A DNA stretch of 64,000 nt from Paludibacter sp. (GCA_031292575.1 JARLGX010000010.1:62001-126000), one strand, 5' to 3'; positions 7,677-16,747 are shown, counted from the first letter of the stretch. The notes: a model not told the origin generated them from the letters alone. Numbers and translations are program-made.

Positions 7677-8729
7677 ATGAGTCATTCGATTACAAAGATA
7701 TGTAATGATTTTATTGCTGAACTTGATCAAGCGATAGGAAATCAAACCGCTGAAAGCATTTTTGTATTAACCGACGGAAATACAAGGCAATATTGCTTGC
7801 CAATAGCAGCAAAATCTGTGAAATTAAAAGGTTGTCATGTGATTTGCATTCCTTTTGGCGATGAAAATAAAAATGTAGATTCTGCCGTTGAAATATGGAA
7901 ATATCTAAGCGAAAATGGTGCAAACCGTAAATCGCTGATGATTAATTTAGGCGGAGGCATGATTACTGATATTGGGGGTTTTACAGCATCAACTTTTAAA
8001 CGCGGAATGCGATATATCAATGTTTCAACTACACTGCTTGGAGCTGTTGATGCTGCTACCGGAGGGAAAACGGGTATCAACTTTATGGGTTTGAAAAACG
8101 AAATTGGAGTTTTTGCCCCTGCTGAAACGGTTTTGATTAATATTGATTTTTTCAAAACATTGGATGATAAGAACCTTCGTTCCGGATATGCCGAAATGGT
8201 AAAACATGCTCTAATAGATACTTATGTAGAATGGGAAAGTATATTGAAATTTGATTTGGAAAGCATTAATTTTGAAATTTTAAAATCAATACTTGAAAGA
8301 AGCATTAGAATTAAAGAACGTGTAGTAGAAGCTGATCCTTTCGAAGCTAACATCAGAAAAGCATTGAATCTGGGACATACTTTTGGCCATGCTTTTGAGA
8401 GTTGGTCGTATAAAACAGATAAACCTGCTTTGCATGGATATGCTGTAATGTGGGGTTTGCTTTGCGAACTGTATTTGTCGTTTGTAAAACTCAATTTTCC
8501 GAAAGAAGAATTACTTAGGCTAAAATACTTAACAAAAGAGTATTACGGAACGTTTGAGTTTAGTTGTAACGATTACGAATCGCTTTTTGAGCTAATGACG
8601 CACGATAAAAAGAATGATTCCAAAGAAATAAATTTTACTTTATTGGCTAATATAGGTGAGATCAGAATCAATCAAACTGCTACGAAAGAAGAAATATTTG
8701 AGTGTTTTGATTGGTTTAGAGAAGGCTGA
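7677..8729 (+). CDS. aroB: 3-dehydroquinate synthase
   Basis: 350 residues, the family's usual length. It converts DAHP to 3-dehydroquinate, the second step of the shikimate pathway, with NAD and a divalent metal. Visible signatures are LGGGMITDIGGFTASTFKRG, the TLLGAVDAATGGKTGIN stretch, and the metal-binding region with LNLGHTFGHAFE (histidines of the dehydroquinate synthase fold) and HGYAVMWG. It is the second shikimate-pathway gene in the window but has its own promoter, so it is not under the attenuator at 2752-2894. The CoA-binding gene follows 23 bases later. Confidence 0.95.
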   Translation: MSHSITKICNDFIAELDQAIGNQTAESIFVLTDGNTRQYCLPIAAKSVKLKGCHVICIPFGDENKNVDSAVEIWKYLSENGANRKSLMINLGGGMITDIGGFTASTFKRGMRYINVSTTLLGAVDAATGGKTGINFMGLKNEIGVFAPAETVLINIDFFKTLDDKNLRSGYAEMVKHALIDTYVEWESILKFDLESINFEILKSILERSIRIKERVVEADPFEANIRKALNLGHTFGHAFESWSYKTDKPALHGYAVMWGLLCELYLSFVKLNFPKEELLRLKYLTKEYYGTFEFSCNDYESLFELMTHDKKNDSKEINFTLLANIGEIRINQTATKEEIFECFDWFREG

Positions 8730-8752
8730 AAATAATTTATAATCTTAAAAAT

Positions 8753-9112
8753 ATGGCTAAAACATTGATAATAGGTGCTAGTAGTAATACCGAACGTTAC
8801 TCGTACCTTGCAGCAGAGCGATTATTGGCTCACGGGTATGATATAGAGTTGATTGGAAAACGTCCGGATGTTATTTTTGGAAGAACCATTGATACAGAGA
8901 AGAAACAGTTTGAAGATATTGATACCGTAACTATGTATATTTCGGATAAGTTTCAGCCGGAATATTATGATTATATCGTATCCCTAAATCCAAGACGCGT
9001 TATTTTTAATCCCGGAACTGAAAATCCGGAATTTGAAGAAATTTTGATTCACAACGATATCCATATTGAAGAGGCTTGCACTTTAGTTTTGCTTGGAAGT
9101 GGACAATATTAA
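8753..9112 (+). CDS. small CoA-binding (Rossmann) domain protein
   Basis: 119 residues forming a single CoA-binding domain: N-terminal KTLIIGASSNTERYSYLAAERLL with the Rossmann turn, IELIGKRPDVIFGRTI, and C-terminal EEACTLVLLGSGQY. This resembles the YccU-like CoA_binding_2 family, whose physiological role is mostly unknown; it is not a complete succinyl-CoA synthetase subunit. It lies between aroB and dapB and may be cotranscribed with aroB. Confidence 0.75.
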   Translation: MAKTLIIGASSNTERYSYLAAERLLAHGYDIELIGKRPDVIFGRTIDTEKKQFEDIDTVTMYISDKFQPEYYDYIVSLNPRRVIFNPGTENPEFEEILIHNDIHIEEACTLVLLGSGQY

Positions 9113-9234
9113 TTTGAAAATGTGTCAATTTGAAAGTGAATTGATGGTTTTGAATGTTTGAAATAAAATAATGAAGTTACTAACTCTTGTATGTTTTTAT
9201 ACTTGTGGGATAGTGACTTGTAACTTGTGATTTA

Positions 9235-9951
9235 ATGAAAATAGCATTAATAGGATATGGAAAAATGGGTAAAACCATTGAACGAATAGCTCGCGAACGC
9301 GGACATGAAATTGTGTCGGTGATTGATGTTGATAACTTGGATGATTTTGATTCTGCTGCATTTAAAAGCGCCGACGTGGCTATTGAATTTACAGCGCCCC
9401 GAGTGGCTCTGAGTAATTATCGACGGGCTTTTGCATCTGGTGTTTCGGTGGTTTCTGGCACCACAGGTTGGACTGAAGAGCTGCCTGCATTAAAAAAAGA
9501 AATCGAAGAAGGCGGAAAAACGCTTTTCTGGTCATCCAATTTTAGTTTGGGTGTAAATATCTTTATGGCTGTAAATAAATATTTGGCAACTATTATGAAT
9601 CAATTTCCAAATTATAATGTGGAAATGACTGAGGTTCATCATACTCAAAAACTAGATGCTCCGAGCGGAACTGCAATAACATTGGCTGATGAAATTTTGG
9701 AGAAACTGGATAGAAAAAACGTTTGGGTAAAAGAAATCGAAACAAAATCGAATGAAATGGCTATTAAGTCCATTCGTGAGGGACAAGTTCCCGGAATTCA
9801 TACTATACGTTATGAATCGGAAGTGGATTTTATTGAAATAACCCATAATACCAAAAGTCGTGAAGGTTTGGCGTTGGGGGCAGTTTTGGCTGCTGAATTT
9901 ACTGCCGGCAAAAAAGGGTTTTTAGACATGAATGACATGCTTAAATTTTAG
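9235..9951 (+). CDS. dapB: 4-hydroxy-tetrahydrodipicolinate reductase
   Basis: 238 residues. It reduces 4-hydroxy-tetrahydrodipicolinate in the lysine/diaminopimelate pathway, so it supports both lysine and peptidoglycan synthesis. Evidence: N-terminal nucleotide-binding turn IALIGYGKMGKTIE, SGTTGWTEE, SNFSLGVNIFMAVN, and the catalytic/substrate motif EVHHTQKLDAPSGTA with paired histidines and the lysine. It is slightly shorter than the E. coli enzyme but complete, as usual in Bacteroidota. lepB follows 25 bases later and they may form one transcript. Confidence 0.95.
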   Translation: MKIALIGYGKMGKTIERIARERGHEIVSVIDVDNLDDFDSAAFKSADVAIEFTAPRVALSNYRRAFASGVSVVSGTTGWTEELPALKKEIEEGGKTLFWSSNFSLGVNIFMAVNKYLATIMNQFPNYNVEMTEVHHTQKLDAPSGTAITLADEILEKLDRKNVWVKEIETKSNEMAIKSIREGQVPGIHTIRYESEVDFIEITHNTKSREGLALGAVLAAEFTAGKKGFLDMNDMLKF

Positions 9952-9976
9952 AACAAAACACATAAGAAAAAATAAT

Positions 9977-11398
9977 ATGAATTCAGAAAATCAAACATCG
10001 CGTTTTCAACATCCAGTTAAACAATGGATTAAAGCTGTCGTGTGGAGTTTAATTTACATTTTGTTTATCGCATGGGTTGGTAATTATTGGTGGCTTTTGG
10101 GTTTGCCTGTAGTATTTGATGCCTTTATAACTCATTATATTCCTTGGACTTGGTGGAAAAAAACTAAAAATAAAGCCTTGTTGGGTTTAATGGGCTGGGT
10201 AGATGCCATCTTGTTTGCCTTGATAGCCGTATACTTTATCAATACTTTTTTGTTTCAAAATTATCAGATACCAAGCTCATCGCTCGAAAAGAGCTTGTTG
10301 GTAGGCGATTTTCTGTTTGTAAGCAAAGCAAGTTATGGACCGAGGATCCCGAATACTCCACTTTCGTTCCCTTTGGTTCAACATACTTTTCCCATGTTGA
10401 ATTGTAAATCCTACATAGAACATCCACAGTGGGATTATCATCGTTTAAAAGGTTTTGATACAGTTAAACATGATGATATTGTGGTATTTAATTTTCCAAC
10501 CGGTGATACTGTAGCATTAAAAGTTACGAATCCGGATTATTATACTTCCTGTTATCAACTGGGAAGAGATGTTGTAAATAGCCGGAAAGATATTTTTGGT
10601 GATATTGTTTATCGACCTGTCGATCGCCGCGAAAACTTTGTGAAACGCTGTGTGGGATTGCCAGGAGATTGGCTTCAGATAAAAGATAATCAGGTGTATG
10701 TAAACGGTAAGGCGCAAAAGAAAATCCCCGGCTTACAATTTAATTATTATGTACAGACTGATGGTACACGACTTTCAGCAGATTTGTTGGATAAGCTAAA
10801 TATAAGTGTTGATGACCGTGCCCTAATAACTGATCCTCAGCCAGATCAACAGTCAACGGACCAGGCTCACTACGAGATTGTTGATTCGGGATTTGATCCT
10901 AAATTCCCGATTTACCATTTCCCTTTGACTGAAGATTCTTATAATAAAATTCAAAAAGTTGCAGGGGTTACTAAAATTAAGATAGAGCAATCTAATAGTT
11001 TTGATGTATTTCCACTTGGAGGTCATAAGCGTTGGACGCGTGATAATTACGGTCCTATTTGGATTCCTAAAAAAGGCACATCGCTTATACTAAACGCTTA
11101 TAATTTGCCAATATATGAACGTATTATCAGGGTTTACGAGCATAATAAATTTGAAGTGAAAGGCAATGAATATTTTATCAACGATAAACCGGCAAAAACA
11201 TATACTTTCAAGATGGATTATTACTGGATGATGGGTGACAATCGTCATAATTCAGCCGATTCGCGTTATTGGGGTTTTGTGCCCGAAGATCATATTGTTG
11301 GTCGTCCGGTGCTGGTTTGGTTATCGTTGGATAAAGACAAAGGCTGGTTTAGTGGAAAAATCCGTTGGAACAGATTCTTTAAAAATGCCGAAAGATAA
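9977..11398 (+). CDS. lepB: signal peptidase I
   Basis: 473 residues from the ATG at 9977; an upstream ATG at 9932 is inside dapB and adds residues that do not fit. Several N-terminal hydrophobic segments precede the catalytic part. The serine lies in QIPSSSLEKSLLVGD (probably Ser102, before the Leu), and the lysine base in FVKRCVGLPGD; the C-terminal box is MMGDNRHNSADSRYWGFV. The enzyme cleaves signal peptides at the membrane. The long stretch between the lysine box and the C-terminal box is usual for Bacteroidota enzymes and makes it longer than the E. coli protein. Confidence 0.93.
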   Translation: MNSENQTSRFQHPVKQWIKAVVWSLIYILFIAWVGNYWWLLGLPVVFDAFITHYIPWTWWKKTKNKALLGLMGWVDAILFALIAVYFINTFLFQNYQIPSSSLEKSLLVGDFLFVSKASYGPRIPNTPLSFPLVQHTFPMLNCKSYIEHPQWDYHRLKGFDTVKHDDIVVFNFPTGDTVALKVTNPDYYTSCYQLGRDVVNSRKDIFGDIVYRPVDRRENFVKRCVGLPGDWLQIKDNQVYVNGKAQKKIPGLQFNYYVQTDGTRLSADLLDKLNISVDDRALITDPQPDQQSTDQAHYEIVDSGFDPKFPIYHFPLTEDSYNKIQKVAGVTKIKIEQSNSFDVFPLGGHKRWTRDNYGPIWIPKKGTSLILNAYNLPIYERIIRVYEHNKFEVKGNEYFINDKPAKTYTFKMDYYWMMGDNRHNSADSRYWGFVPEDHIVGRPVLVWLSLDKDKGWFSGKIRWNRFFKNAER

Positions 11399-11416
11399 TT
11401 ATAGCCGGTAGTAAAG

Positions 11417-12031
11417 ATGACAGAAATTTGTTTGACTTCGGCGTATCTTGCTCCGGTAGAATATTATTCGGCAATGGCACAAGCAAAAACAGTTTATCTT
11501 GAACATTGCGATTATTACGTTAAGCAAACATATAGAAATCGTTGTCACATTGCAGCGGCAAATGGGGCAATGGTATTGAGTATTCCGGTGGAGAAATCAG
11601 GGAATGAGAAAGTTTTAACGCGTGATGTAAGAATCTCTGGACATAATGATTGGCAAATTCATCATTGGCGATCGATTGTTTCTGCATACAATTCATCTCC
11701 TTTTTTTGAATATTTCAAAGATGATTTATTGCCTTTTTTCGAAAAGAAATGGACTTTTCTTTGGGATTTTAATTCGGAAATTCAGTTAAAAATGTTGGAA
11801 CTCCTTGAATTGCAAATAAAAATCAAATATACTGAAATATACAAAGCAAAATGGGAAGATGATGTGCTTGATTTACGTGAAAGTATTCATCCGAAAAAAG
11901 AGAATCGGGCAGGGGACATTAAATCATATTATCAGGTTTTTGAGCAACGCTTTGGTTTTCAGCCAAATTTGAGTATAATTGATTTGCTTTTTAATATGGG
12001 GAATGAGAGTCAATTAATAATTGGAAATTAA
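11417..12031 (+). CDS. WbqC-like family protein
   Basis: 204 residues. It begins with ICLTSAYLAPVEYYSAMAQAKTVYLE and has YRNRCHIAAANGAMVLSIPV, the conserved layout of the WbqC-like family (named from O-antigen clusters; biochemical role unknown). There is no signal peptide or membrane segment. It lies 18 bases after lepB and 21 bases before ilvE, so it is probably part of the dapB-lepB-ilvE transcript, an arrangement without an obvious shared pathway. Confidence 0.75.
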   Translation: MTEICLTSAYLAPVEYYSAMAQAKTVYLEHCDYYVKQTYRNRCHIAAANGAMVLSIPVEKSGNEKVLTRDVRISGHNDWQIHHWRSIVSAYNSSPFFEYFKDDLLPFFEKKWTFLWDFNSEIQLKMLELLELQIKIKYTEIYKAKWEDDVLDLRESIHPKKENRAGDIKSYYQVFEQRFGFQPNLSIIDLLFNMGNESQLIIGN

Positions 12032-12052
12032 ATAATTGGTAATTATATTAGT

Positions 12053-13072
12053 ATGGAAAATATAGATTGGGCAAACCTGGGTTTTGGTTATATGAAAACC
12101 GATTACAATATCCGTTGTACGTTTAGTAATGGTACTTGGGGTAATTTAGAAATACACGATAGCGAGTATATGACAATGCACATGGCTGCTACCAGCATTC
12201 ATTATGGTCAGGAAGTATTCGAAGGATTAAAAGCATTTCGCGGCAAGGATGGGAAGATACGTATTTTCCGGATGCGTGATAACGCTTTACGTATGCAGGA
12301 TTCCTGTGCCGGCACATTGATGGCACAACTTCCTGTCGAAAAGTTTGAAGAAGCGGTAATTAAAGCCGTAAAAATGAATGAACGTTTTATCCCTCCTTAC
12401 GAGTCGGGTGCTTCGTTATATATTCGTCCATTTTTATTTGGAACAGGTGCGCAAGTTGGAGTAAAACCAGCCACTGAATACATGTTTATTGTATTCGTAA
12501 CTCCTGTTGGACCATATTTTAAAGGAGGTTTCCAAACCACACCATTTGTTATTATGCGTGAGTACGATCGTTCAGCTCCACTCGGAATGGGAAAATACAA
12601 AGTTGGCGGAAATTACGCAGCCAGTTTGGTTGCAGGTGAACGGGCACATCAATTGGGTTATTCAAATGTATTTTATCTCGATGCCCAGGAAAAGAAATAT
12701 ATTGACGAATGTGGTGCAGCAAACTTTTTTGGGATTAAAAATAATACCTATGTTACACCAAAATCAACATCAATCCTCCCTTCAATTACTAACAAAAGCT
12801 TGATGACTTTGGCTCAGGACTTAGGGTTGAAAGTAGAACAGCGTGCAGTTCCGGTGGAAGAACTTTCTACATTTGAAGAAGCCGGAGCATGTGGAACGGC
12901 TGCTGTTATTAGCCCGATAGAACGGATCGACGATTATGATGAAAAAATTTCGTATATTTTTTCTCACGATGGCAAACCAGGTCCGGTTTGTGATAAGCTT
13001 TATCATAAACTACGTGGCATTCAATACGGTGACGAACCTGATACGCATGGCTGGGTAACTGTTTTAGAATAA
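12053..13072 (+). CDS. ilvE: branched-chain amino-acid aminotransferase
   Basis: 339 residues, class IV PLP aminotransferase. It interconverts leucine, isoleucine and valine with their keto acids. Signatures: HYGQEVFEGLKAFRGKDGKIRIFR near the N-terminus, the PLP lysine in GMGKYKVGGNYAASL, and YIDECGAANFFGIKNN. It is full length and ends at a duplicated 16-base segment followed by a terminator. Confidence 0.94.
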   Translation: MENIDWANLGFGYMKTDYNIRCTFSNGTWGNLEIHDSEYMTMHMAATSIHYGQEVFEGLKAFRGKDGKIRIFRMRDNALRMQDSCAGTLMAQLPVEKFEEAVIKAVKMNERFIPPYESGASLYIRPFLFGTGAQVGVKPATEYMFIVFVTPVGPYFKGGFQTTPFVIMREYDRSAPLGMGKYKVGGNYAASLVAGERAHQLGYSNVFYLDAQEKKYIDECGAANFFGIKNNTYVTPKSTSILPSITNKSLMTLAQDLGLKVEQRAVPVEELSTFEEAGACGTAAVISPIERIDDYDEKISYIFSHDGKPGPVCDKLYHKLRGIQYGDEPDTHGWVTVLE

Positions 13073-13097
13073 TGTGCCAATAGAATAATGTGCCAAT
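13066..13097 (+). repeat. 16-base perfect tandem duplication at the ilvE 3' end
   Basis: AGAATAATGTGCCAAT occurs at 13066-13081 and again at 13082-13097 without a gap. The first copy contains the ilvE stop codon; the second supplies part of the terminator's left arm. Confidence 0.85.
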
Positions 13098-13130
13098 CTG
13101 CCAATTGTTGTTGGAAGATTGGCAATTTTT
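13091..13130 (+). terminator. ilvE terminator
   Basis: TGCCAATCTGCCAA (13091-13104) pairs with TTGGAAGATTGGCA (13111-13124) with one mismatch, followed by ATTTTT. It lies between ilvE and rimM. Confidence 0.85.
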
Positions 13131-13156
13131 ATATTTTAAATTATGCCTTTTCGACT

Positions 13157-13675
13157 ATGATTTCAAAATCTTCCGTTTTCCCTATTGGGCAAATTAATAA
13201 ACCGCACGGCGTAAATGGTGAAATGTCCTTTTCATTTACCTCCGATATTTTCGATAGGGAAGAAGTTCCATTTTTTATTTTTGAAATCCAGGGAATTTTA
13301 GTGCCGTTTTTTGTAGATGAATATCGGTTTAAAGGCAGTACCACAGGACTTTTAAAGTTAGACGGGATAGCAACTGAAGAGCAAGCCCGTGAATTCTATG
13401 GGTTGACTATTTATTTGCCTAAGAAATTTTTAGAAAAAGTGGAAGATGCAGAAATTGAACTGGATTATTTTGCGGGATTCAGTCTGGTTGATGCCGAAAA
13501 AGGGTTGTTGGGCATAATTTCGGAAGTAGATCAAACTACTGATAATGTGCTTTTTGTTATTCCAACTAAGGATGACGAATTGTTGATTCCGGCCGGCGAA
13601 GAATATATAGAGGAAATTGACCACGACAAGAAAATTATTTACGTCCGGTTGCCGGAAGGATTGCTGGATTTATAA
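13157..13675 (+). CDS. rimM: ribosome maturation factor RimM
   Basis: 172 residues from the ATG at 13157; the frame is open further upstream but those codons run through the ilvE terminator. The N-terminal barrel begins with FPIGQINKPHGVNGEMSF, the RimM signature, and the C-terminal PRC-barrel part ends with ELLIPAGEEYIEEIDHDKKII. RimM helps assemble the head of the 30S subunit. Unlike the E. coli operon there is no trmD or rpsP beside it; it stands alone after the ilvE terminator and faces the converging cfa gene. Confidence 0.9.
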   Translation: MISKSSVFPIGQINKPHGVNGEMSFSFTSDIFDREEVPFFIFEIQGILVPFFVDEYRFKGSTTGLLKLDGIATEEQAREFYGLTIYLPKKFLEKVEDAEIELDYFAGFSLVDAEKGLLGIISEVDQTTDNVLFVIPTKDDELLIPAGEEYIEEIDHDKKIIYVRLPEGLLDL

Positions 13676-13814
13676 CCGTTCAAAATCGATCATTCCCCTG
13701 TCTCGCTGGACAGATACATTAAAAGAGAAAATGGTGGTGCTGGTTGTTGGGATAACAATTACTATCTTCAGTGGGTATACGCTGATTCCCGATGATTGGT
13801 GTATCGGTTTAGAA

Positions 13815-14954
13815 CTATCGGAATGATTGATAACCGGTGTGAACTCCTTTCTTTGATAACACAATTTGCCAGAGTTGTACATTCCGTGCACGAAAAGAAC
13901 CCGCGCTGCTAAGCAAATAATATTTCCACATCCTGTAAAAGCGGTCATCATAGTTGGAGCGTAACTCATCCCAATTGCGATCAAAATTTTCGAACCAAGC
14001 CATAAGTGTTTTGTCGTAGTATGCACCAAAGTTATGCCAATCTTCCATAACAAAAAGATTTTCGATAGCTCCGCCAATTTGCTTAATTGAAGGAAGATGC
14101 GAGTTTGGAAAAATGTATTTTTCACTCCAGGGTTCATTTGCCTTTACCGATTTATTGCTTCCAATGGTGTGAAGCAAAAATAACCCATCTTCTTTCAGGT
14201 GCTGGCGTACAACAGTCATGTAAGTTTTATAATTTTTAAAACCTACATGTTCAAACATTCCTACAGAAACTATACGATCGAAAAGCAGATCGTTTTCAGC
14301 TGTTTTCAGCGAGTTTAAATCCCTATAATCGAGCAGATTTATTTTTACATTTAATCCTTTGCAATATTCTGAAGCATAGTCAACTTGTTCTTTGGATACG
14401 GTAACTCCTAAAACCTCAACACCATAATTTTCGGCAGCATATCTGCAAAATCCTCCCCACCCACATCCAATATCCAACACTTTCATTCCTGATTTCAGGT
14501 TGAGTTTTCGACAAATTAAATCGAGTTTAGCTTCCTGGGATTCATTCAAATTTTGGGCATCTTTCCAGTAACCGCACGAATAAACCATTCTTTTATCCAA
14601 CATTTTCTGAAACATATCATTTCCAAGGTCGTAATGTCTTTCGCCTATTTCAAAAGCTTTGGATTTTTTTCCGGGATTAAGCAGTAAAACCCCTAACAGT
14701 TGAACAAAAGTGTTCACTGATTTTACTTTATCTTCCAGGGAAGAATTAAGAATGCGATAAATTAATTCATCAAGCTTCTTTACTTCCCACCATCCATCCA
14801 TGTAGGATTCTCCTAATCCAAGTGAACCGTCGCGAAGTACTCTTTTGTAAAAATCGTTGTTTTTGATTTGGATATCAGCATCACCCGGTCCATTGATAAT
14901 CACTCCGGCTGAACTTAGCAGTGATTTGACTATTTCTTCAATTCCTTTTTTCAT
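13815..14954 (-). CDS. cfa: cyclopropane-fatty-acyl-phospholipid synthase
   Basis: 379 residues. It methylates double bonds of membrane lipid acyl chains using S-adenosylmethionine. Visible: the N-terminal accessory domain (DGSLGLGESYMDGWWEV), the family marker YSCGYWKDAQNLNESQ, the SAM-binding VLDIGCGWGGFCRYAAENYG, and the C-terminal half with MFEHVGFKNYKTYM and WQIVLSKKG. It is near the E. coli Cfa length. It is alone on its strand, converging with rimM; no clear terminator is seen between them. Confidence 0.92.
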   Translation of the reverse strand: MKKGIEEIVKSLLSSAGVIINGPGDADIQIKNNDFYKRVLRDGSLGLGESYMDGWWEVKKLDELIYRILNSSLEDKVKSVNTFVQLLGVLLLNPGKKSKAFEIGERHYDLGNDMFQKMLDKRMVYSCGYWKDAQNLNESQEAKLDLICRKLNLKSGMKVLDIGCGWGGFCRYAAENYGVEVLGVTVSKEQVDYASEYCKGLNVKINLLDYRDLNSLKTAENDLLFDRIVSVGMFEHVGFKNYKTYMTVVRQHLKEDGLFLLHTIGSNKSVKANEPWSEKYIFPNSHLPSIKQIGGAIENLFVMEDWHNFGAYYDKTLMAWFENFDRNWDELRSNYDDRFYRMWKYYLLSSAGSFRARNVQLWQIVLSKKGVHTGYQSFR

Positions 14955-15467
14955 GCGTTCGTTTTATTTGTTAATTAGTTGTCGCATGGAACTCGCAATG
15001 AACATGGGCTTTGGTTTAAATGCATGTTTAAATGCTTGTTTCATAATTATGTATAATCAAAAAATGAAATTTAAAGGAGAAAATAAAACCCTGATTTAAT
15101 TTTAAAAGAAGAATCTGATAATTCGAAAGAATTTGTTTTGTGGATATTATAGTACTTTATTCATTGTTTCATGATTTTGATACTTCTTGAAACTTAAAAC
15201 AAATTATTTGATGTTTAGTTTATTTTCAAATTCATTACTCCAGCGCGATTATATTAGCGTGGTGTGCAACTGATTAAGATATTGTTTTGATGTTATTGAT
15301 TGGTGTAAAAAATACCACACGATAGAATTCGTACGGTAACGGATGGTGATTGTAGAAACCTGGATTAAGCGGTTTAATCAGGTAAAACGGATGCTCCGAA
15401 ACTTGCTAAATCATTTAATCTGATAGATTCGTGGTTCAGACAGTTTCGCAGAACATTGATTAACACC
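14955..15467. other. 513-base spacer between cfa and the GNAT gene
   Basis: No substantial gene. On the minus strand 14964-15044 encodes a possible 26-residue basic peptide just before cfa (listed separately). Bases 15240-15467 are less AT-rich than other spacers and contain an imperfect hairpin at 15359-15382 (CCTGGATTAA/TTAATCAGG); they may be a decayed repeat, but no open frame is left. Confidence 0.4.
14964..15044 (-). CDS. possible 26-residue basic peptide upstream of cfa
   Basis: ATG at 15044 to TAA at 14966-14964 on the minus strand encodes MKQAFKHAFKPKPMFIASSM and six more residues, with eight Lys/Arg/His by the end. It stops 10 bases before the cfa ATG at 14954. I do not recognise it and cannot exclude a chance frame; no strong promoter is visible. 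Confidence 0.2.
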   Translation of the reverse strand: MKQAFKHAFKPKPMFIASSMRQLINK

Positions 15468-15908
15468 TTACCAATCCACGAGCGGTTTATAAAATTCGCG
15501 GTAAGTTGTGTCGTTTGAATAAAAATGGAGCCGGTCGAGCATACCGGCAGAAGTTTTGTAGCCGTAAGCGAGAATAGCTGTCACACCGGTTTCGCAGCAT
15601 ACTCTTTCAAATTCTTTATAAAGTTTTACGCCGATAATACTGTTTTGGAATTCCTTTTTTACGGCACAAAACCAAATCATGATGGCACCACTCACCATTT
15701 TTTCTCCGCTTATAAACCCTTTTATTTTTCCCTCGCTTTCGTAAACGAGTGTCAGGCAGCGGTCATTTAACACCAGTTGTTCCAACCACAATCTGTCGTA
15801 AGGAACTTCATCGTTATACTTGAATGGTTCCATGTCTAAGATGTTATGAATAATATCAATATCTTCGGCTTGAGCTTTTCTAACAGCTTGTTTTGTGTTG
15901 TTTTTCAT
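15468..15908 (-). CDS. GNAT-family N-acetyltransferase
   Basis: 146 residues, a single GNAT domain: N-terminal VRKAQAEDIDIIHNIL, a central strand with LVYESEGKIKGFISGEK, FCAVKKEFQNSIIGVKLYKEF in the place of the acetyl-CoA-binding loop (motif weak), and a C-terminal FYSNDTTYREFYK. It transfers an acyl group from CoA to an unknown amine. It starts 23 bases after the acyltransferase gene on the same strand, so the two probably share one transcript. Bacteroidota make glycine lipids with an N-acyltransferase plus an O-acyltransferase, but this protein is much shorter than GlsB-type enzymes, so I do not assign that role. Confidence 0.7.
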   Translation of the reverse strand: MKNNTKQAVRKAQAEDIDIIHNILDMEPFKYNDEVPYDRLWLEQLVLNDRCLTLVYESEGKIKGFISGEKMVSGAIMIWFCAVKKEFQNSIIGVKLYKEFERVCCETGVTAILAYGYKTSAGMLDRLHFYSNDTTYREFYKPLVDW

Positions 15909-15931
15909 TTTTTAGAAATTGATAGATTTTA

Positions 15932-16747
15932 TCAAGCCATGGAATACACAATTTCGCGCACCCAATTAGCCCATTTTGTTTGACTCTTTGATTTATCAAA
16001 TGTTTGCCATGGAATGGGCTTTCCTATTTTTATGGTGAAATTTTTCCCCCTTTGTTTGTACAATTCGTTTACCAGATACATCATCTCGATGTTGATTTTA
16101 ATTCCGAAAAACTTACGTAAATTAGCCAGATTATAAAAGAAATTTGAATTTCTGCCTTCAAAATAAACAGGTATTACATCGCGCTTGTATTCAATGGCTT
16201 TAGATATGAAATTTTTCTTCCATTCCAAATCAGTTATTTTTCCGTTTACTTTTCGGGAGCACATACCGGAGGGATAAGTAAGGAGATGATTTTCGGATTC
16301 ATACAGTTCTTGCATAGAAGTTGCATGTCCTTTGCTTTGAGCTCCAACTTTATTGACGGGGACAAACATTTCGCGTAGAGGTTCCAGATTCATTAAAATA
16401 TCATTTGAGAAAAAACGAACTTTGCCCTCATATTCCTTACCAATGAAATAACCTGTTGTTATTCCATCCAGCCCTCCAAGTGGATGATTTCCGGCAAAGA
16501 TATATTTACCTCCTCTTGGTAGATTTTCTTTTCCAATTACTGTTGATGTAATATTTAAATATTTAAAGGAAGCTTCAATGAATTCCAGATTTTTCACACC
16601 AGGGCATGTCGTAAAGAAATTATTCAAATCTTCTTCGTGAACTATACGTCTTAAATAGTTTACTACAAACTTAGGAACTTTGGTACGTGGAGCTTTGTTC
16701 TTTAAAACTTTGGCGATATCAATTTTGAAAATCTCTTTAGTATCCAT
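15932..16747 (-). CDS. lysophospholipid acyltransferase-like protein (PlsC superfamily)
   Basis: 271 residues from the ATG at 16747. The frame is open to an ATG at 16777, but that codon overlaps the promoter -7 element (16775-16782), so it cannot be the start. The acyltransferase motif is NHPLGGLDG (HX4D-like, the catalytic His and Asp), followed later by TYPSGMCSRKVNG and VIPVYFEGRNS as glycerol-phosphate-binding motifs. It resembles hemolysin-like/OlsA-type acyltransferases that acylate lyso-lipids at the membrane. The real acceptor, a phosphoglyceride or an amino-acid lipid, is unknown. Confidence 0.78.
   Translation of the reverse strand: MDTKEIFKIDIAKVLKNKAPRTKVPKFVVNYLRRIVHEEDLNNFFTTCPGVKNLEFIEASFKYLNITSTVIGKENLPRGGKYIFAGNHPLGGLDGITTGYFIGKEYEGKVRFFSNDILMNLEPLREMFVPVNKVGAQSKGHATSMQELYESENHLLTYPSGMCSRKVNGKITDLEWKKNFISKAIEYKRDVIPVYFEGRNSNFFYNLANLRKFFGIKINIEMMYLVNELYKQRGKNFTIKIGKPIPWQTFDKSKSQTKWANWVREIVYSMA

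Noticed and set aside
9171-9230. A 19-codon frame with three Cys before dapB, examined as a possible leader peptide.
   Set aside because: No biased run for lysine or another pathway amino acid, no terminator/antiterminator arms, and the DNA is a simple repeat of ACTTGT words.
13676-14137. Long open frames overlapping the cfa gene and the rimM-cfa spacer.
   Set aside because: They are out of frame with clear homologues and have no recognisable protein features.
15468-16747. GNAT plus acyltransferase pair as the GlsB/GlsA glycine-lipid operon.
   Set aside because: The GNAT protein is only 146 residues, much shorter than GlsB-type N-acyltransferases, and resembles RimI-like enzymes.
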